Assembly (NCBI GenBank): GCA_963761325.1
Contig: CAVXGZ010000002.1
Location: forward strand, 1,240,001-1,304,000
Direction: 5' to 3'
DNA length: 64,000 nucleotides
From: Streptantibioticus_C sp963761325
Lineage (GTDB): Bacteria > Actinomycetota > Actinomycetes > Streptomycetales > Streptomycetaceae
Shown piece by piece: positions 1-13,100 of the stretch. Each line of letters starts with the position of its first letter. Positions within the stretch are counted from its first letter, which is position 1. Below the pieces are notes generated by a model that was not told the origin of the DNA, ran no database searches, and saw only the letters and a list, made by a program, of their open reading frames with translations. The position numbers and the translations under genes are program-made.

Positions 1-1
1 G

Positions 2-1100
2 AACGTGCTCGTGATGCCGCGCCGGTTGGACCAGGACGGGACCGTACTGATCACCGGTGGCACCGGCACGTTGGGTGCGCTGGTGGCCCGGCATCTCGTA
101 TCGGCTTACGGGATAAGGCAGTTGGTGCTGCTGTCCCGGCGCGGTCCGGATGCGCCGGGCGCCGTCGAACTGGTCGCCGAGTTGGCGGAGCTGGGCGCCG
201 AGGCTCGCGTCGTGGCGTGTGACGTGGCGGACCGGGCGGCCCTCACTGCGGTGCTGGACGCCGTTCCGGCCGAGCACCCGTTGACCGGTGTGGTGCATGC
301 CGCCGGGGTCGCCGACGACGGTGTGATCGCGTCGATGACCCCGGAGCGGGTCGCCGGCGTCCTCGCGCCGAAGGCGGATGCGGCGCTGCACCTGCACGAG
401 TTGACGCGGCGTCATGATCTCGCGCTGTTCGCGATGTATTCGTCGGTCGCCGCGGTCTTCGGGACGCCCGGGCAGGCGAACTACGCGGCGGCGAACGCGG
501 TGTTGGACGCGTTGGCCCAGCAGCGGCAGGCGAGTGGGCTGGCCGGTGTGTCGCTGAGTTGGGGGCTGTGGGAGCAGGAGAGCGCGATCAGCGGGCAGTT
601 GACCGCCGCGGATCGCGCGAGGTTGGACGTCGCCGGACGGCCGCTGTCCGACGAGGCGGGATTGGCGCTGTTCGACGAGGCGCTCGACGTGGGTCTCGGG
701 CATGTGGTCGTGGCGCGGCTGGACATCGCCCGGCTGCAGGCGCGGATGGGCTCGGGCACGGTGCCGGCGTTGCTGCGCGGCCTGGTGCGCGCGCGGATGC
801 GGCGCGCGGTGGCGGCCCGGTCGGGCTCGCTGGCGGAGCGGTTGGCCGGGCTGCCGGCCGTGGAGCAGGAGCGGTTGCTGACCGAGGTCGTGCTCGGCGA
901 GGTCGCGGCGGTGCTCGGACACGCTTCGGCGGACGGGATCGAACCGGGTCTGGCCTTCAAGGAACTCGGCTTCGACTCGCTGACCTCCGTCGAACTGCGC
1001 AACCGGATCAACGCGGCCACCGCGCTGCGACTCCCCGCCACGCTGGTCTTCAGCTACCCGAACCCGACCGCGCTCGCCCAGCAACTGCGCGTCGAACTGC
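2..1100 (+). other. M0 partial module: KR (B-type) - ACP
   Basis: The first residues (NVLVMP) match the ER-KR junction seen at the end of the ER in M1, M6, M9 and M12, so the missing upstream domain is almost certainly an ER and M0 is a DH-ER-KR module. The KR begins at about 38 with the NADPH-binding TGGTGTLG motif; the B-type D-D pair is present (VADDG), the catalytic Tyr is at 482 and the Lys lies in APKAD. The ACP spans about 829-1100 with the phosphopantetheine Ser at 977 in GFDSL. Predicted outcome is a fully saturated extender unit, dependent on the unseen ER. Confidence 0.9.
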
Positions 1101-4100
1101 TGGGCGCGGAACTGCTCGGCACCGATCCGCGCACCCCCGTGCGGTCGGCGGCGTCGGTGCCGTCGGACGACGACCCGATCGTGATCGTGGGGATGGGGTG
1201 CCGGTTCCCGGGCGGGGTGGCCTCGCCGGAGGACCTGTGGCGGCTGGTGGACTCCGGCACGGACGCGATCGGCGAGTTCCCGACCGACCGCGGCTGGGAC
1301 CTGGCCCGGCTCTTCGACCAGGACCCGGACCGCTCGGGCACGTCGATCGCGCACGAGGGCGGCTTCCTCTACGGCGCCGCCGAGTTCGACGCCGGACTCT
1401 TCGGCATCTCGCCGCGTGAGGCCATGGCCATGGATCCGCAGCAGCGGCTGCTGCTGGAATCCGTCTGGGAGGCGTTGGAGTACGCCGGCATCGACCCCAC
1501 CTCGCTGCGCGGCAGCCGGACCGGGGTGTTCGTCGGCGCGATGTCGCAGGACTACGGGCCCCGGTTGCACGAGGCCACCGGCGACCTCGAAGGGTTCCTG
1601 CTGACCGGCAACACCGCGAGCGTGGCGTCCGGCCGGATCGCGTACACCTTCGGGCTCAAGGGCCCGGCGATCACCGTCGACACGGCGTGCTCGTCCTCGC
1701 TGGTCGGGCTGCACCTCGCGGTGCGCGCGCTGCGCGACGGCGAGTGCGAGATGGCGCTGGCCGGCGGTGTCACGGTGATGGCCACGCCCGGCCTGTTCAC
1801 CGAGTTCAGCCGGCAGAGCGGGCTCGCCCCGGACGGCCGGTGCAAGGCGTTCGCGGCCTCGGCCGACGGCACCGGCTGGGCCGAAGGCGTCGGCATGCTC
1901 GTCGTGGAGCGGCTGTCGGACGCCCGCCGCCGCGGCCACCAGGTGCTGGCGCTGGTCCGCGGCTCGGCGGTGAACCAGGACGGCGCGTCCAACGGGCTCA
2001 CCGCACCGAACGGCGTCTCGCAGGAGCAGGTCATCCGCCAGGCGCTGGCCGACGCCCGGCTCGCCGCGGCCGACGTCGACCTCGTCGAGGCGCACGGCAC
2101 CGGGACCGCGCTCGGCGACCCGATCGAGGCGCAGGCGCTGCTCGCCACCTACGGCCAGGACCGGCCCGCCGACCAGCCGCTCTGGCTCGGTTCGCTGAAG
2201 TCGAACATCGGCCACACCCAGGCCGCGGCCGGCGCGGCCGGCGTCATCAAGATGGTGATGGCGCTCCGCAACGGTGTGCTGCCCAGGACGCTGCACGCCG
2301 ACGAGCCGTCGCCGCACATCGACTGGTCCGCCGGCGCCGTCGAACTGCTCACCGAGGCCCGGCCCTGGACCGGCGGCGGCGACCCGCGCCGAGCGGCCGT
2401 CTCCTCCTTCGGCATCAGCGGCACGAACGCCCACGTCATCCTCGAACAAGCCCCCGACCAACTCGACGAGCCGCGACACGACGAGCCGACGGTCACCGGC
2501 TGGATCCCGCCGCTGGTCGTGTCGGCGCGCTCGGCGGACGGCCTGCGCGCACAGGCCGAGCGGCTGCTGCCGCTGGTGGCCGGGGACGAGTCGCCGGTCG
2601 ACATCGGCTTCTCGCTGGCCACCTCCCGTGCGGTCCTCGAACACCGGGCCGCCGTGGTGGCGGGCACCCGAGCCGATCTCCTCGACGGACTGGCCGACCT
2701 GGCCGCCGGACGCCCGAGCCGTTCCGTGCTGCGGGGCCGCTCCACCGGTGGCCGGACCGCCTTCCTCTTCACGGGTCAGGGTGCGCAGCGGGCCGGTATG
2801 GGCCGTGAGTTGTACGACGCCTTCCCGGTGTTCGCGGAGGCGTTGGACGCGGTGTGTGCGCGGTTGGACGGTGAGTTGGGCCGCCCGCTGCGTGAAGTGA
2901 TGTTCGACGGCGGTGAATTGCTGGACCAGACGGTCTACACGCAGGCGGCGTTGTTCGCGCTCGAAGTGGCGCTGTTCCGGTTGCTGGAGTCGTGGGGTGT
3001 TCGTCCGGACTTCCTTCTCGGTCATTCCATCGGCGAGTTGGCTGCTGCGCATGTCGCGGGCGTGTTGTCGTTGGATGACGCCTGCACGTTGGTGGCGGCT
3101 CGTGGTCGGTTGATGCAGGCGTTGCCGTCGGGTGGGGCGATGCTGGCGGTGGAGGCTGAAGAGTCGGAGATCGCGGCGGAACTCGCGGGCCGTGAGGCGT
3201 CGGTGAGTGTCGCGGCGGTCAACGGGCCGACCTCCGTGGTCGTTTCGGGTGACGCCGACGTGATCGCCGAGCTGGAAGCCGCGTGGCGGGACGCGGGTCG
3301 TCGGGTGAAGCGGCTGACCGTCTCGCACGCGTTCCACTCGCCGCGGATGGAGGCGATGCTCGACGAGTTCGCCACCGTCGCCGGGGAGTTGGCCTTCGAG
3401 GCGCCGAAGCTGCCGATCGTTTCCAACGTGTCGGGGCGGCTCGTTGATCCGGACGAGATCCGGACGCCGGGGTACTGGGTGCGGCATGTCCGGGAGGCGG
3501 TGCGGTTCGCTGACGGGGTGGCGACGCTGCATGCGGAGGGTGTGACCCGGTTCGTCGAGTTGGGCCCGGACGGCGTGTTGTCAGCGATGGCCCAGCAGTG
3601 CGTGGATGCCGCTGTGGCGGTGCCGGCTCTTCGCGCGGGACAGGACGAGACGCAGGCGGTGTTCACCGCACTGGCGACCCTGCACGTGCAGGGCGTTGCC
3701 GTGGAGTGGGCAGGGGTGTTCGCCGGTCGGGACGCGCGTCGCGTGTTGCTGCCGACCTATGCGTTCGAGCACGAGCGGTACTGGGTGAGCGGCCTGGCGG
3801 TCGCAGGCGACGTCGCGGGCGTCGGACTGGGCGCGTCGGGTCATCCGCTGTTGGGTGCCGAGGTGTCGTTGGCGTCGGGTGGTGGTCTGGTGTTGACGGG
3901 TCGTCTGTCGCTGTCTGTGCAGCCGTGGTTGGGTGATCACCGGGTGCATGGGAGTGTGGTGGTGCCGGGGACGGCGTTGGTGGAGATGGTGTTGTTGGCG
4001 GGGCAGCAGGCGGGGTGTGGGCGGGTTGATGAGTTGACGCTTGAGGCGCCGTTGGTGTTGCCGGAGCGGGGTGCGGTGCAGGTTCAGGTGAGTGTGTCGG

Positions 4101-7100
4101 GTGATGTGGATGACCGTGTGGTGGAGGTCCATTCGCGGGCCGATGGTGAGGGTGGCGCCTGGACACGGCATGCGGGTGGCCGGTTGGTGGAGGACCGGGG
4201 TGTGGTGGTGCCGGGGATGGACGGCTCGGTGTGGCCGCCGGCTGGGGCCGAGCCGGTTGATGTGACGGGTGTGTATGAGGGGTTGGCCGGGGTTGGCCTG
4301 GCTTATGGTTCGGTGTTTCGGGGGTTGAGGTCGGCGTGGCGTGCGTCTGATGGTGCGGTGTTGGCCGAGGTGGTGTTGCCGGAGGGTGTGGAGGCGGGTT
4401 CGTTTGGGGTGCATCCGGCGTTGTTGGATGCGGCGTTGCATGTGATTGGTTTGGGTGGGTTGGTGGAGGTGCGTGGGGCGGCGTGGTTGCCGTTCGCGTT
4501 CTCGGGGGTGTCGTTGTTCGCGGCGGGTGCGTCGTCGTTGCGGGTGCGGGTGGTGAGGACGGCGTCGGACACGTTGTCGTTGCAGGCGTTCGACGCGGCC
4601 GGTGGCGCGGTGGTGTCGGTGGACGCGTTGGCGCTGCGGGAAGTCGACGGGCGTGCTGGTGCGTTCGGCGGCGGTGCGGCGGACGGGCTGTTCGGGGTCG
4701 ACTGGTCGCGGGTGTCCATGGGCGAATCCGTGCCCGGTTCCCTCGCGTTGTGCGGTCTGGAAGAGGTCGCCGGGCTGGATGGGGACGCGGCGGTGTGGGT
4801 GCCGTCGGGTGGTGTGGCGGAGGTCGCGGGTCGGGTGTTGGAGGCTGTGCGCGCGTGGTTGGCGCGGGAGGATGCCGGTCGGTTGGTGGTGGTGTCGCGT
4901 GGTGCGGTGGGTGTGGGTGACGGCGGTGTGGTCAGTGATGTCGCGGCGGCTGCCGTGTGGGGTCTCGTGCGGTCGGCGCAGTCGGAGCAGCCGGATCGCT
5001 TGGTGTTGCTCGACGTTGATGTAGAGGACGTTGACGCGGGCTTGCTGGCTGGTGTGTTGGGTCTGGGTGAGCCGCAGGTCGCGGTGCGGGGTGGTGTGGC
5101 GTGGGTGCCGAGGCTTGCTCGGGTGTCGTCGTTGCCGGTGTTGTCGGTTCCGTCGGTGGGTGAGGGGCCGTGGCGCTTGGAGCCTTCTGAGCGTGGGGTG
5201 TTGGAGGAGGTTGCTCCGGTACGTCAGCCTGCGGGCGTGGAGTTGGCGGCGGGTGAGGTGCGGGTGGAGATCCGTGCGGCCGGCGTGAACTTCCGGGACG
5301 TGCTGATCGGTCTGGGCACCTATCCCGAGGCTGCGTTGATGGGCTCCGAGGGCGCCGGCGTCGTGGTCGAACTCGGCCCGGAGGTGACGGAGTTCGCGAT
5401 TGGGGATCGGGTCTTCGGGTTGTTCGCTGGTGGGTTCGGTCCGGAGGCGGTGACCGATCACCGCCTGGTGGCGCGGATGCCGGAGAGTTGGTCGTACACG
5501 CAGGCCGCGTCGGTGCCGATCGTGTTCATGACGGCGTTCTACGGCCTGTTCGACCTTGGCGGCCTCGCGTCCGGCGAGTCGGTGTTGGTGCACGCGGCGG
5601 CCGGTGGTGTCGGCATGGCTGCCGTGCAGTTGGCGCGCTGGGCGGGTGCTGAGGTGTTCGCCACGGCGAGCGAGCCGAAGTGGCCAATCGTCCGCGAACT
5701 TGGAGTCGCCGAGGAGCGGATCGCCTCCTCGCGTGATCTCGCCTTCGAGGGTGCGTTCCGTGCGGCGTCGGGTGGTCGTGGTGTGGATGTCGTGCTGAAC
5801 GCGCTCGCGGGTGAGTTCATCGACGCCTCGGCTCGACTGCTCGCTGACGGTGGCCGGTTCGTCGAGATGGGTAAGGCCGACCTGCGCCGTGCGGAGGACT
5901 TCCCCGGAGCCGCCTACCACGCGTTCGACCTGCTGGACGCGGGTGCGGACCGGTTGCAGGAGATCCTGAGCCTGCTGGTCGGTCTGTTCGACGATGGGAC
6001 GCTGCAGCTTCTGCCGGTCCGGGCGTGGGACGTGCGGGATGTGGCGGGCGCGTTCCGGTTGATGAGTTCGGGTCGCCACGTCGGCAAGAACGTGCTGGTG
6101 ATGCCGCGTCAGCTTGATGCGCGCGGCACGGTGGTGATCACGGGCGGCACCGGCACGTTGGGTGCGCTGCTGGCCCGGCATCTCGTATCGGCCTACGGGA
6201 TAAGGCAGTTGGTGCTGCTGTCCCGACGCGGTCCGGAAGCGCCGGGCGCCGTCGAACTGGTCGCCGAGTTGGCGGAGCTGGGCGCGGAAGCTCGCGTCGT
6301 GGCGTGTGACGTGGCGGACCGCGAGGCTCTCGCGGCCGTGCTGGACGCCGTTCCGGCCGAGCACCCGCTGACCGGTGTGGTGCATGCCGCCGGGGTCGCC
6401 GACGACGGCGTGATCGCGTCGATGACCCCGGAGCGGGTCGCCGGCGTCCTCGCGCCGAAGGCGGACGCGGCCCTGCACCTGCACGAGTTGACGCGGCGTC
6501 ACGATCTCGCGCTGTTCGCGATGTACTCGTCGGCGTCGGCGACATTCGGGACGCCCGGGCAGGCGAACTACGCGGCGGCGAACGCGGTGTTGGACGCGTT
6601 GGCGCATAAGCGGCAGGCGGCCGGGCTGGCGGGCGTCTCCGTGGGTTGGGGGCTGTGGGAACAGGAGAGCGCGATCAGCGGGAAGCTGACCGCGGCCGAC
6701 CGGGCGCGGTTGGATGCCACCGGGAACGCGCTGGCCAGCGGTGAGGGCCTGGCGTTGTTCGACGCGGCGTTGGAGACCGGGTTGGCGCATGTCGTGGCCA
6801 CCCGGTTGGACGTGGCGCGGTTGCGGGCCCGGGCCGGGCAGGAACCGGTGCCGGCGTTGCTGCGCGGGTTGGTGCGGGTCGCGGTGCGGCGCGCGGTCGG
6901 TGCGGCGGGCGGGGGTTCGCTGGCGGAGCGGGTGGCGCGGCTGTCGCCGGCCGAGCAGGAGCGGCTGCTGGCCGGGGTCGTGCTGGGCGAGGTCGCCGCG
7001 GTGCTGGGCCATTCGTCGGAGGACGCGATCGAGCTGGACCGGGCCTTCAAGGACCTCGGCTTCGACTCGCTGACCGCCGTGGAGCTGCGGAACCGGGTCA

Positions 7101-10100
7101 ACACGGCGACCGGGCTCCGGCTGCCGGCCACCCTCGTGTTCGACCACCCGAGCCCGCGGGCGCTGGTGGAGCGGCTGCGCACCGACCTGGTCGGCACGGT
7201 GACGGCGGCCCCGGTGCCGATCGCCGAACTGGCGCCGCTCGATGACGACCCGATCGCGGTCGTCGGGATGGGGTGCCGGTTCCCGGGCGGGGTGGCCTCG
7301 CCGGAGGACCTGTGGCGGCTGGTGGACTCCGGCACGGACGCGATCGGCGAGTTCCCGACCGACCGCGGCTGGGACCTCGGCGCGCTGTTCGACCCGGACC
7401 CGGAACGCCCGGGGACCTCGACCGCGCGGGTCGGCGGGTTCGTCTATGACGCGGACGAGTTCGACGCGTCGTTGTTCGGGATTTCGCCGCGTGAGGCTTT
7501 GGCGATGGATCCGCAGCAGCGGTTGCTCCTGGAGAGCGCGTGGGAGGCGTTGGAGCGGGCGGGCATCGCGCCGCTGTCGCTGCGTGGTGAGCAGGTCGGC
7601 GTCTTCATCGGGGCCGCGTCGTCGAGCTACGGCGCCGGACCGGTGTCGATGCGGACCCGCGGTGAGGTCGAGGGGCATCTGCTGACCGGTACGACCACGA
7701 GTGTGGCGTCCGGGCGGATCGCCTACACGTTCGGCCTGGAGGGCCCGGCCGTCACGGTGGACACGGCGTGCTCGTCGTCGCTGGTGGCGTTGCACCTCGC
7801 GCTGCAGGCCATGCGCAACGGCGAGTGCGACATGGCGCTGGTCGGCGGTGCGACGGTGATGGCGACGCCGGGGATCTTCACCGAGTTCAGCCGGCAGAAG
7901 GGCGTCGCGGCGGACGGGCGGTGCAAGTCGTTCTCCGCGTCCGCCGACGGCACCGGATGGTCGGAGGGCGCCGGGATCCTCGTGGTCGAACGGCTGTCGC
8001 AGGCCCGCCGCCACGGGCACGAGGTGCTGGCCGTGGTGCGCGGCAGCGCGATCAACCAGGACGGCGCGTCGAACGGGCTCACGGCGCCCAACGGACCCTC
8101 GCAGCAGCGGGTGATCCGGCAGGCGTTGGCCAGCGCCGGACTCTCCGCGTCGGAAGTGGACGCCGTGGAGGCGCACGGCACGGGCACCGCGCTGGGCGAC
8201 CCGATCGAGGCGCAGGCGCTGCTGGCCACCTACGGCCAGGACCGGGACGCCGAACGGCCGCTCTGGCTCGGCTCGTTGAAGTCCAACATCGGGCACGCCC
8301 AGGCCGCCGCCGGCGTGGCGGGCGTCATCAAGATGGTGATGGCGCTGCGGCACCGCGTTCTGCCGCGGACGCTGCACGCCGAGGAGCGGTCCGCGCACAT
8401 CGACTGGACCTCGGGCGCCGTCGAACTGCTCACCGAGAGCCGGCCGTGGCAGCGCGACGGGCGTCCGCGCCGGGTCGGCGTTTCGTCGTTCGGGATCAGC
8501 GGGACGAACGCACACGCCATCCTGGAGGAGGCGCCCGACGCGCCCGCGCCGCAGCGGACCGAGCCGGAGCCGGCCGACCAGGCCGCGCAACCGGTCCCGC
8601 CGTGGGTGATCTCCGCGAAGTCGGAGCAGGGGCTGCGCGAGCAGGCGAACCGCCTGCTGTCCGCGCTCACCGCCGCGGACGACGCGCCGTCGGCGACGGA
8701 CGTGGGCTTCTCGCTGGCGACCACCAGGACCCCGCTCGAACACCGTGCGGCCGTGGTGGCCGGCACGCACCCCGAACTCCTCGAAGGGCTGGCCGCGGTG
8801 GCCGCCGGACGAGGCGGCCGCACCGTCGTGGAAGGCCGCGCCGTCGCGGGCCGGACCGCGTTCCTCTTCACCGGTCAGGGCGCGCAGCGGGTGGGGATGG
8901 GCCGTGAGTTGTACGCGGCGTTCCCGGTGTTCGCGGAGGCGTTGGACGTGGTGTGTGCGCGGCTGGATGCCGAGTTGGAGCGTCCGTTGCGTGAGGTGAT
9001 GTTCGGCGAGGCCGAGTTGCTGGATCGGACGGTGTTCACGCAGGCGGCGTTGTTCGCGTTGGAGGTGTCGCTGTTCCGCCTGTGGGAGTCGTGGGGAGTG
9101 CGCCCGGACTTCCTGTTGGGGCATTCCATCGGTGAGTTGGCGGCGGCGCATGTCGCGGGTGTGTTGTCGCTGGATGACGCGTGCGTGCTGGTGGCGGCTC
9201 GTGGCCGGCTGATGCAGGCGCTGCCGTCGGGTGGCGCGATGCTGGCGGTGGAGGCGACCGAGGCGGAGATCGTCGCGGAACTCGTCGGTCGCGAGGCGTC
9301 GGTGAGCGTCGCCGCCGTCAACGGGCCGTCTGCGGTGGTCGTTTCGGGCGACGAGGACGTGATCACCGAGCTGGAGGCGACTTGGCGTGCGGCCGAGCGC
9401 CGGGTGAAGCGGCTGACCGTCTCGCACGCGTTCCACTCGCCGCGGATGGACGCAATGCTCGACGCGTTCGCCGCCGTCGCCGGTGAACTCGACTTCCGAG
9501 AGCCCGAGTTGCCCATCATCTCCAACGTGACGGGCGAGCCGGCCGATCCCGAGGAGATCCGGACGCCCGGCTACTGGGTGCGGCACGTCCGTGCGGCGGT
9601 GCGGTTCGCGGACGGGATCGCCACCTTGCGGAACCAGGGGATCACGACCCTGGTCGAGCTGGGTCCGGACGGCGTGCTGGCCGCGATGGCGCAGCAGTGC
9701 GCCGACGTGACGGCCGTGCCCGCTCTGCGCGACGGCCAGGACGAGACGAGGACGGTGTTCACCGCGCTGGCCACCGTGCACACGCACGGCGCGGTCGTGG
9801 ACTGGCACGCGGTGTTCGCGGGTCGTGGAGCGCGGCGCGTGCAGCTGCCGACCCACGCGTTCGAGCGTCGGCGGTACTGGTTGGACATGCGGCTGCCCGA
9901 GTCGGTGGCCGCCGGGCAGGACGCGGACGAGGCCGGGTTCTGGGACGCGGTGGACCGGGCGGACGCCGGTGCGCTCAGCGAGACGCTGCGGCTGCCGTCC
10001 GAGGACGGGCTCAGCGTGCTGCTGCCCGCGCTGTCCGCCTGGCGCAAGGGGCGCCGGGACGAGGCGGCGGTGGACGGCTGGCGCTACCGGGTGGCGTGGG

Positions 10101-13100
10101 AGCCGGTCGGCGAGGCGTCCGGGACGCTGGACGGCCGCTGGCTGGTGGTGGCGCCGGCGGAGGGTGCGGACGACGCCGTGGCGGCGGCGTTGCGTGGCGG
10201 CGGCGCCGAGCCGGTCGAGCTGGCGGTGCCGGGCGACGTGAGCCGAGCCGAGCTGGCGGAGCGGCTGGGTGAGCTGGGCGAGCTGTCGGGAGTGGTCTCG
10301 CTGCTCGGCCTGGGCGGGAGCGACGGTGCGCGGCGGACGTTGACGTTGGTCCAGGCGCTGGACGACCTGGGCGCGACCGGTCCGCTGTGGTGTCTGACCC
10401 GTGGCGCGGTCTCGGTGGGCCGCGCGGATCGGTTGTCGGATCCGGCGCGGGCGCAGGTGTGGGGTCTGGGTCGGGTGGCGGCTCTTGAACACCCGTTGTG
10501 GTGGGGCGGGTTGGTGGATCTGCCGGAGGTACTGGACGATCGCGCCGCCGCGCGGCTGGTGGCGGTGTTGTCCGGTGCCTGTGGCGAGGACCAGGCGGCG
10601 GTGCGCGGTTCGGGGGTCTTCGGGCGCCGGTTGCGGCGTGTGGCGCCGAACCGCCGCAGCGATAGCGGCCGTTGGAAGCCGAACGGCACGGTGCTGATCA
10701 CCGGCGGCACGGGCGCGCTGGGCGGCCGGGTCGCGCGTTGGCTGGCGGAGCGGGGTGCGCGGAAGCTCGTCCTGACCAGCCGCCGCGGACCGGACGCACC
10801 CGGCATGACCGAACTCGTCGCGGAGTTGGCGGCGCACGGCACCGAGGCGGTCGTGGCGGCGTGCGATGTCGCCGACCGCGACGCCCTCGCCGCGCTGCTC
10901 GCGGAGCACCCGGTGACCGCGGTGGTCCACACCGCCGGCGTGGTCGACTCGGCCTCGCTGGCGGCGACTTCGGCCGACGGGTTCGCCGACGTGCTGCGGG
11001 CGAAGGTCGAAGGCGCCCGGCATCTGCACGAGTTGCTGGCCGGTGTGGATCTGGACGCGTTCGTGCTGTTCTCCTCGATCGCCGGCGTCTGGGGCAGTGG
11101 TGGCCAGGCCGCCTACGCCGCCGCGAACGCCTACCTCGACGCCCTCGCCGAGCACCGCGGGGCCCGCGGTCTGGCGGCGACCTCGATCGCCTGGGGCCCG
11201 TGGGACGAGGGCGGCATGCTCGCCGACCAGGACGAGGACGCCTACCTGCGCCGCCGCGGCCTGGCACCGATGCAGCCCGACATGGCGATCACCGTGCTGG
11301 CCCAGGCACTTGACCACGGTCTGACCTGCCTGACCGCGGCCGACGTCGACTGGGCGCGGTTCGGCGGGGTGTTCACCTCCGGCCGGCCGAGCCCGCTCCT
11401 GGGCGAGCTGCTGGAGACCGCCGCGCCTGCCGACGCCGGCAGTGCGGACGATGAACTGTCCTCCTTCGTGCGGCAGTTGGCCGGACTCTCCGGACCGGAG
11501 CGGTCGCACGCGGTACTCGAACTCGTACGGGCCAGGACGGCCGACGTCCTCGGGTACGCCGACGCCGGCATGGTGGTGACTGACCGGCCGTTCAAGGAAC
11601 TGGGCTTCGACTCGTTGTCAGCGGTCGAGCTGCGCAACCGGCTGGCCAAGGCCACCGGGATCACGCTGCCCGCCTCCCTGGTCTTCGACTACCCGACCGC
11701 GCAGGCGCTGGCCGAGCACCTGACCGCGCGGCTCGGCGGCGAGACGGTGCGACCGTCGTCCGAATCGCCGGTCGGCGCGGCCGTCGGCACCGACGAGCCG
11801 ATCGCGATCGTCGGGATGAGCTGCCGCCTCCCTGGCGGCGTCACCTCGCCCGACCAGCTCTGGGAACTGGTCGTGTCGGGGACAGACGGGATATCCGACT
11901 TCCCCGCCGACCGCGGCTGGGACCTCTCGGACGTGGACGCGAGCTATGCCCGGGCCGGCGGGTTCGTCGACGACGTGGCCGGGTTCGACGCCGGGCTGTT
12001 CGGCGTCTCGCCGCGTGAGGCGCTGGCGATGGACCCGCAGCAACGCGTCGTGCTGGAAGCCTCGTGGGAGGCGCTGGAGCGGGCCGGGATCGATCCGCAC
12101 TCCCTGCGCGGCAGCCGCACCGGCGTCTTCGTCGGCGCGTCCAACTCCGAGTACGGCGCCGGGACCCGGCTCGCCGAGGACGCCGCCGGCCACTACCTCA
12201 GCGGCAAGGCCAACAGCGTCGTGTCCGGCCGGATCTCGTACGCGTTGGGTCTTGAGGGTCCTGCGGTGACGGTGGACACCGCGTGCTCCTCGTCGCTGGT
12301 GGCGTTGCACCTGGCGGCGCAGGCGCTGCGGAACGGCGAGTGCTCGATGGCTCTCGCGGGCGGCGTGACCGTGATGGCGACCCCGGGCGCCTTCACCGAG
12401 TTCAGCCGCCAGGGCGGGCTCGCGGCGGACGGCCGCTGCAAGCCGTTCGCCGCCGCCGCCGACGGAACGGGCTGGTCCGAGGGCGTCGGCGTGCTGCTGG
12501 TGGAGCGGTTGTCGGACGCGCGGCGCAACGGGCATCGGGTGTTGGCCGTGGTGCGTGGTTCGGCGGTGAACCAGGACGGTGCGTCGAACGGGCTGACGGC
12601 GCCGAACGGTCCTTCGCAGCAGCGGGTGATTCGGCAGGCGTTGGCGAATGCCGGGCTGTCCGCGTCGGACGTGGATGTGGTGGAGGCGCACGGTACGGGG
12701 ACGACGCTGGGCGATCCGATCGAGGCGCAGGCGTTGTTGGCGACGTATGGCCAGGAGCGGTCTGCGGATCGGCCGTTGTGGCTGGGTTCGGTGAAGTCGA
12801 ACATCGGTCACACGCAGGCGGCTTCGGGTGTTGCGGGTGTGATCAAGATGGTGATGGCGCTGCGGCATGGTGTGTTGCCGCGTACGTTGCATGTGGATGA
12901 GCCGTCGCCGCACGTGGACTGGTCGGCCGGTGCGGTGGAGTTGTTGACGCGGGCTCGGGAGTGGTCGGGGTCTGGGGTGCCGCGTCGGGCGGCGGTGTCG
13001 TCGTTCGGTATCAGTGGGACGAATGCGCACACGATTCTGGAGGAGGGTGACGCGGCGCCGGTTGTGGTGTCGGAGTCGGATGGTGTGGCGCCGGCTGTGG

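Noticed and set aside
5..7. GTG at 5 as the start of gene 1
   Set aside because: It falls inside the ER-KR junction sequence (KNVLVMP); the gene clearly begins upstream of the window.
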